This document shows, piece by piece, positions 42,501 through 47,509 of a stretch of 47,509 bases of DNA; position 1 is the stretch's first letter, and each line of letters begins with the position of its first letter. This DNA is from Prosthecobacter debontii (GTDB lineage Bacteria > Verrucomicrobiota > Verrucomicrobiia > Chthoniobacterales > Chthoniobacteraceae), in NCBI GenBank assembly GCA_945905735.1, contig CAMDQC010000021.1:1-47509 (forward strand), written 5' to 3'. The notes under the pieces were generated by a model. It saw only the letters and a list, made by a program, of their open reading frames with translations. It did no database searches and was not told the DNA's origin. Both the position numbers and the translations under genes were made by a program.

Positions 42501-43102
42501 AACGCACCTTCAGAACTCTGGCGCTCGTCCTGTTTTTCGCTGCCGACCTTGCGGCGACCTACGTCGTCGTTCGCGACCCCGACCCCGGCTATAAACTGAG
42601 CACATGGTTCGCCTTGGGTCGTCACCACAAGTTTAACAGGCTCATAGTCACCGTAGCAGAGCGCGAGAATCTCGACCCGACCTTGGTAAAAAGCATCGTG
42701 TGGCGAGCCAGTAATTTCACACCCGATAAAATCGGCCCCCAGCGCGAACGCGGTCTGATGCAGATCGGCGAAGGCATCGGGCTCGACTGGGCTGCCGCCA
42801 CCAAAGCCCCCACCTTCATGCAGGCCGACCTCTTTGCGCCCGAAACAAATCTCAAAGCGGGATGCTGGTACTTCCGCCGCGTCCTCGATCGTTGGACTGA
42901 CCGCGACGACCCCACGCCATTTGCCCTCGCCGAGTATGCCGCCGGGCACGCCGCCGTCGCCGCTTGGGCTGGCTCCACCGGCACTGCCGCCGATATGATG
43001 CGGTCCATCAGCGATTCACCCACACGCTCTTTTGTGAACGATGTGATTCAGCGTCGGGATTACTATCGTAAAATGACGGACGACGTGGATGCGCTGCAAT
43101 AG
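42497..43102 (+). CDS. lytic transglycosylase (SLT)-like protein lacking the catalytic Glu
   Basis: 201 residues from TTG, chosen because it gives a signal-anchor sequence (KRTFRTLALVLFFAADLAAT); the open frame is longer upstream but runs through the GcvH-like gene on the other strand. The SLT/Slt70-like core spans about residues 60-170: NLDPTLVKSIVWRASNFTP, GLMQIGEGIGLDWA, DLFAPETNLKAGCWYFRRVL and a final ALAEYAAGHAAVAAWAG. Active family members read WRESxFxP, with the Glu acting as the general acid. Here that position is Ala (WRAS), while GLMQI is kept. It may bind peptidoglycan without cutting it, or be a decayed gene. It would act in the periplasm. It is convergent with the isomerase-like gene and ends before a shared terminator. 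Confidence 0.75.
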   Translation: MKRTFRTLALVLFFAADLAATYVVVRDPDPGYKLSTWFALGRHHKFNRLIVTVAERENLDPTLVKSIVWRASNFTPDKIGPQRERGLMQIGEGIGLDWAAATKAPTFMQADLFAPETNLKAGCWYFRRVLDRWTDRDDPTPFALAEYAAGHAAVAAWAGSTGTAADMMRSISDSPTRSFVNDVIQRRDYYRKMTDDVDALQ

Positions 43103-43145
43103 CCGCCAATAGAACCAAGGCGACCCGAGTGGGCTCGGAGGAAAC

Positions 43146-43178
43146 AAAAAACGCCCGCCGGTTTCCCGGCGGGCGCTT
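43146..43178 (-). terminator. intrinsic terminator of the sugar isomerase-like gene
   Basis: A perfect 10-bp stem, CGCCCGCCGG (43152-43161) with CCGGCGGGCG (43166-43175), and loop TTTC. On the minus strand it is followed at once by six U residues (A-run 43146-43151 on the plus strand). It lies about 20 bp beyond the stop of the minus-strand gene and 50 bp after the convergent transglycosylase-like gene, for which it may also serve. Confidence 0.9.
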
Positions 43179-43196
43179 TGTGAAAATGATCGGAGC

Positions 43197-44225
<1,029 letters not shown>

Positions 44226-44304
44226 AATGGTTTGTTAAATAAGGCGCGCAAACTGCCGAGGGACGATCCGTCGGGCAAGGCGAAAAGTTCGGAGCGCGAA
44301 ATGT

Positions 44305-46230
44305 CTATTTCGGCGAGGGTTCGGGAGCGGGTTTTGTCTCGCCTGCCGGGGCTTCTTGGGTCTTGGGCGGAGCGGCGGGTTTAAGGGGCTCAGGGGAAGG
44401 ATTCGTGGGCGGGGCAGGGGTGTCAGTTGGCGGCTTTTGGCCTTCGATGAGTGGGGCTTCGAAGGCACTCACATCGGGCCGATTGAGCAGTGCGGTGCCG
44501 GTCTTGCCTTCGATGAGCGCGTGGCGGAGGCGGTCGCTGTTCATGCTGCCGATGCGGAGTTTACCGGTCTTTTTATCGGCGAGGGTGAAGGTGACGGTGA
44601 TGGCGGGTTTTTCGAGCCCTTGCTCGGCGGCTTTGGTGGCTCCGGCCCAGCGGACGGCGCGGAGGGTGGCGAGGGTGTTGATGAGGGATTGGACGGCGAT
44701 TTGGTTCACGGTGCCGTCGCCTTTTGCCAGCTTCCAGAGTTTGTCTTGGCCGAGGTCGAGGGTGATGGCGGGTTGCTCGGTTTTGGTGACTTCGAGGTGG
44801 ACGATGTCGGCGGGAAGGTTGTCGTAGAGCCGGAGTTCCTGCCATTGGAGCGGGTCGGTCCAGATGTTTTCGGTGAGGAGCTTGGAGACGGCGACGATGT
44901 AGGGCTCGTCGTCGAGTTTGGCAAAGACGGTGTCGGTGTTTCCGTCGGGGTTGCCGATGAGGAGTCGGGCGATGGGCTTGTCGCCGGGCGTCGTTTCGGG
45001 AGTGCCTTCGGTGGAGTAGCTGCTGAGGGTGACGGTGGCGGTGGGCTGGTCGAGCCCGCATTTTTTGAGGTCACTACCGACATCTTCGACAAAGCGGACG
45101 CTCTTGGCGGTGGTGAGGTCGTCGAGCAATTTTTTAGCGGCGATGGAGTTCACGGGCTCTTCGGGTTTGGATTTGCGTTTCCAGCTTTCGCCGTCGCGCC
45201 CGATGATGATTTTCGCCCCTCCGCCTTCGAGGGTAATGCGGTCCACGATGTCGGCTTGGACGCGGATGAGGCTGGCGTCGCGGAGGTCGTTGGGAAGGGT
45301 GAGGGCGAGGCTCTCGATGGCTGCGGGTGCGGTCACAACACCTTCGCGGGTGCTGACTTTGACGTAAGTGAGCGGCTTGGCGTCGTCTGCGCTTTTTTTG
45401 TTCCCGCCGACTTGGATGGTGAGGGGCTCTTTTCCCCCTTCGATGTGGAGGACGATGGTGACGCGAGGCTCGGTGAGTCCGAACGTGCTGAGGTCTTTCG
45501 AGTCGGTGATGAAGTCCTCGATACGCGGCGATGCGGCGTTGGCGATTAAATCGTTGATCCGCTGGTTGTCGCCACGGGCTCGGAGCGGGCGGACGAGGGA
45601 CCAGTTGCCGCTCTTGCGCTCTGCTTCGATCTCCCCCTTGGCGGTTTTGAGGATGACTTTATTCACCTCCCCCACGGAGATGGCGGCGAGCTTGCGGTCG
45701 CGCCAGTCTTTCACTCCCTTGCTGAGTTGCTTAAGGATTTCGGTGGGCAGGGTGTAAATGGCGTCGGCTCCGCTGATGCGGGCGTACACTTTGCCTTCGA
45801 CGGCGGTTTCTTTGCCGATGAGGAGTTCGAGCGGCTTCTGCCCGCCATCGGGTGCGGAGAGTTTGAGGCTCACGTCGCCCTTCGCTACGCCGAGTTCTTT
45901 GTGGAGTTCTTTAATGTCTTTGCCTTTCGGCGCGGGGACTTTTCGGAGGTTCATGTCGAGCCCCTCGATGGTGGTGAAGAGTTTCACGAGGCTCTCTTCA
46001 TCGGCTCGATCTTTGACGGGCGATTCGATGAACCACGCGCCATTCGTCCGCGAGAACTCCATCGTGCCCTCGCCATTTTGGATGGTTAAAGCGGCGATGG
46101 TGCCGCGGTCTATGGCGACGACTTGTGGCGCATCGTCGGTGCCGGCGATCCGAGGGTCGAACACCTCCAGATAGACCCACAAGGCGAGGCCGAGGAGGAT
46201 GAGGATGATGGTGCTGCGAAACTTCTTCAT
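44305..46230 (-). CDS. DUF4340 domain membrane-anchored protein
   Basis: 641 residues. One N-terminal membrane segment (STIILILLGLALWVYLEVF), then a large extracytoplasmic region of DUF4340 repeats with alternating strands: VVAIDRGTIAALTIQNGEGTM, KLAAISVGEVNKVILKTA, RVTIVLHIEGGKEPLTIQVGG, DIVHLEVTKTEQPAITLDLG. At least three related sub-modules are visible. The last 60 residues are a Pro/Thr/Lys-rich disordered tail. Family knowledge links DUF4340 proteins to operons with GldG/GldF-type ABC transporter genes, as found here: the GldG-like gene lies 12 bp upstream. A role in gliding-type or envelope transport assembly is inferred; the biochemical action is unknown. Confidence 0.86.
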   Translation of the reverse strand: MKKFRSTIILILLGLALWVYLEVFDPRIAGTDDAPQVVAIDRGTIAALTIQNGEGTMEFSRTNGAWFIESPVKDRADEESLVKLFTTIEGLDMNLRKVPAPKGKDIKELHKELGVAKGDVSLKLSAPDGGQKPLELLIGKETAVEGKVYARISGADAIYTLPTEILKQLSKGVKDWRDRKLAAISVGEVNKVILKTAKGEIEAERKSGNWSLVRPLRARGDNQRINDLIANAASPRIEDFITDSKDLSTFGLTEPRVTIVLHIEGGKEPLTIQVGGNKKSADDAKPLTYVKVSTREGVVTAPAAIESLALTLPNDLRDASLIRVQADIVDRITLEGGGAKIIIGRDGESWKRKSKPEEPVNSIAAKKLLDDLTTAKSVRFVEDVGSDLKKCGLDQPTATVTLSSYSTEGTPETTPGDKPIARLLIGNPDGNTDTVFAKLDDEPYIVAVSKLLTENIWTDPLQWQELRLYDNLPADIVHLEVTKTEQPAITLDLGQDKLWKLAKGDGTVNQIAVQSLINTLATLRAVRWAGATKAAEQGLEKPAITVTFTLADKKTGKLRIGSMNSDRLRHALIEGKTGTALLNRPDVSAFEAPLIEGQKPPTDTPAPPTNPSPEPLKPAAPPKTQEAPAGETKPAPEPSPK

Positions 46231-46242
46231 GGCAAACTGGGT

Positions 46243-47509
46243 CTAGCTCTTCGCGGCTGCGCGCTTTTGGTTTTCGTAGTGATTTACCACGATGGAAATA
46301 GCCCCGAGCGACGCGGCGACTCCGATGGCGATGATGAGGTTGCGAGGGACGATGCGGGCCTCCTCCATCCCGAGCTTCCACAGCAGGAGATACCACGCGG
46401 CGACGAGCTGGAGGAAGGTAAAGGCGACCCATGCCGTGAGGATGAAGAGATTCTTCTGGTTCCGCCACGAGAGGTAGTAGAGGCCGAGAAGTGCGATGCA
46501 GAGCGGGAGGTAAATCACGACCCATACGCGGACGGTGTTGAGCTTCTCTAATGTGAGCGAGAGGGTCATTCGCTCTTTCACCTTGGGCGGGACTTTGATG
46601 AGGGTTTCGCGCCCGAGGAGCCAGTTGATGCAGTTTGAGGCGAGGTTGATGATCGTCGGGGCGACGCGGAGCCCGTCGTCCGATACGAAATCGCTGTTGC
46701 CGACGACCACGAGGCGCGGCGTATCGAGCTTCACGTTGGGATCGACGGATGCGCCTTTTTCGACTTGGGCGGCGAGGGTGAGCACGCCGCTACGGTCCTT
46801 CTGGGGGTCGAAGAGGGCCGTTTCTGCACCGTCGCCGACATTGAACTCGGTGTCGCCCCAATAGTCTCTCGGGGAAACCATGATACCGGTGAGCTTGTGC
46901 AGTAATCGAAACTCTTTCTCGCGATTCAACTGCATGGACTGAGTGGCTCCGAGCAGTTCGACGCTGAGCCCTTCGATCCCCTCCGTGATGGGCGACGTGG
47001 CTCCCGATACGATGCCGCCTGACTCGACTTCCGGGATGCCGGTGAGATTAACGCGGTGGAGGACGTAGTCGTCAATCAGGCGCATGCCGCGCTCTTCGAC
47101 CCATTTGAAAAGATTGGGCGTCTTGCCGCCTGTTTTCCCGACTGCGATGAGGATGCGGCCCTTCCTGTCCCAGTAGTCGCTCAGCACTTTGAGGTCGCGT
47201 GCGCTGAAGTCGAACTTCGGCCCGAGCACGAGCACCATATTTGCATCGTCGGGCACCTTCTCGATGTCGGCGATGGTCAGATTTACGAGGAGGAGGTTCT
47301 GGCGGCGCGTGTATTCGATGAGCCCCTTGAGCTTGCCGCCGTTGGTATCAAACTCGCCGTGGCCATTGATGACGTAGAGCCGGTTTTGCTTTGGCTCGGT
47401 GAGGGCGAGGATTTCGTTGGTGAGGACTTGTTCGCCTCGGAATGCCAGCATTTGCTGGGGCGGGCGCTTCCTCATCTGCGCTTCCAGTTCCTTCATTTGG
47501 TTCCACTCT
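46243..47509 (-). CDS. GldG-like ABC transporter auxiliary protein (5' end cut by window)
   Basis: At least 421 residues are visible; the frame is open through the window edge, so the start lies outside. It has GldG/ABC-transporter-auxiliary features: NRLYVINGHGEFDTN, ILALTEPKQNR, MVLVLGPKFDFSARDLKVLSDYWDRKGRILIAVGKTGG (a DUF4350-like region, in two parts) and PRLVVVGNSDFVSDD, then two or three C-terminal membrane segments (VVIYLPLCIALLGLYYLSW, FILTAWVAFTFLQLVAAWYLLLW, LIIAIGVAASLGAISIVVN). GldG works with the GldF permease and GldA ATPase in gliding Bacteroidota; in other phyla the same trio occurs without gliding. The partner genes are presumably upstream, beyond the edge. Confidence 0.86.
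   Translation of the reverse strand, partial: EWNQMKELEAQMRKRPPQQMLAFRGEQVLTNEILALTEPKQNRLYVINGHGEFDTNGGKLKGLIEYTRRQNLLLVNLTIADIEKVPDDANMVLVLGPKFDFSARDLKVLSDYWDRKGRILIAVGKTGGKTPNLFKWVEERGMRLIDDYVLHRVNLTGIPEVESGGIVSGATSPITEGIEGLSVELLGATQSMQLNREKEFRLLHKLTGIMVSPRDYWGDTEFNVGDGAETALFDPQKDRSGVLTLAAQVEKGASVDPNVKLDTPRLVVVGNSDFVSDDGLRVAPTIINLASNCINWLLGRETLIKVPPKVKERMTLSLTLEKLNTVRVWVVIYLPLCIALLGLYYLSWRNQKNLFILTAWVAFTFLQLVAAWYLLLWKLGMEEARIVPRNLIIAIGVAASLGAISIVVNHYENQKRAAAKS

Noticed and set aside
44356..45549. A 397-codon plus-strand frame opposite the DUF4340 gene
   Set aside because: It is Gly/Asp/Val/Phe-rich, with no motif, antisense to a coherent membrane-anchored protein.

Overview
The window looks like a chromosomal segment of a GC-rich, heterotrophic member of the Verrucomicrobiota (Planctomycetota is the main alternative). 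This is inferred from gene content: a very large autotransporter-type beta-strand-repeat protein with a PEP-CTERM sorting tail, a giant lamin-tail/CotH-kinase secreted protein, a YHYH protein, several short secreted EF-hand proteins, a secreted sulfatase, a PQQ-like propeller, DUF4412 and DUF4340/GldG proteins, and weak or absent Shine-Dalgarno sequences before most starts. No rRNA, tRNA or CRISPR array was seen.

Layout. 0.2-0.5 kb: a small VOC protein. 0.7-11.6 kb (minus): two giant exported proteins. 11.7-14.9 kb (minus): a PQQ-like propeller, an EF-hand protein and a YHYH protein, the last two sharing a near-identical EF-hand module. 15.1-17.4 kb (minus): a MoxR ATPase and a cupin-like protein, divergent from a secreted VWA protein (17.5-18.6 kb). 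18.6-19.8 kb (minus): trpA and a small EF-hand protein, divergent from two tiny overlapping membrane-protein genes. 20.4-23.8 kb (plus): a sulfatase and an esterase separated by a 237-bp composite palindrome. 24.1-26.5 kb (minus): two exported proteins of unknown function. 26.6-32.6 kb (plus): a tightly packed run of TraB/GumN-like protein, DUF4412 protein, Maf pyrophosphatase, MFS transporter and hybrid histidine kinase, ending at a bidirectional terminator. 32.7-35.1 kb (minus): a tandem-domain nucleoside diphosphate kinase and an aspartate-type aminotransferase, preceded by a terminator-like leader hairpin.

35.8-40.3 kb is the accessory part. It has a 1.2-kb gene-free stretch packed with composite palindromes and a 64-65 bp tandem array. 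Then comes a Roco protein (LRR-Roc-COR with a C-terminal membrane region) split by a one-base frameshift in a run of five Gs, followed by fragments of a metallophosphoesterase, a DNA ligase and an antitoxin-like gene. 40.3-42.2 kb (minus) is an unusual overlapping three-gene operon: GcvH-like lipoyl carrier, G3E/CobW GTPase and a small cysteine-rich protein. 42.3-43.1 kb has a lytic-transglycosylase-like protein lacking the catalytic Glu, 43.2-44.2 kb a sugar phosphate isomerase-like TIM barrel, and 44.3 kb to the end DUF4340 and GldG-like proteins of an ABC-transporter-associated operon cut by the window edge.

Strongest candidates for something undescribed: (1) the GcvH-like/G3E GTPase/Cys-rich operon; (2) the frameshifted Roco protein with its membrane C-terminus and metallophosphoesterase relic; (3) a family of long composite intergenic palindromes, two of which share a 13-base core; (4) the tandem NDK with a degenerate N-terminal domain behind a possible attenuator. 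All functional statements come from reading the sequence and recalled family knowledge; no database search was run.
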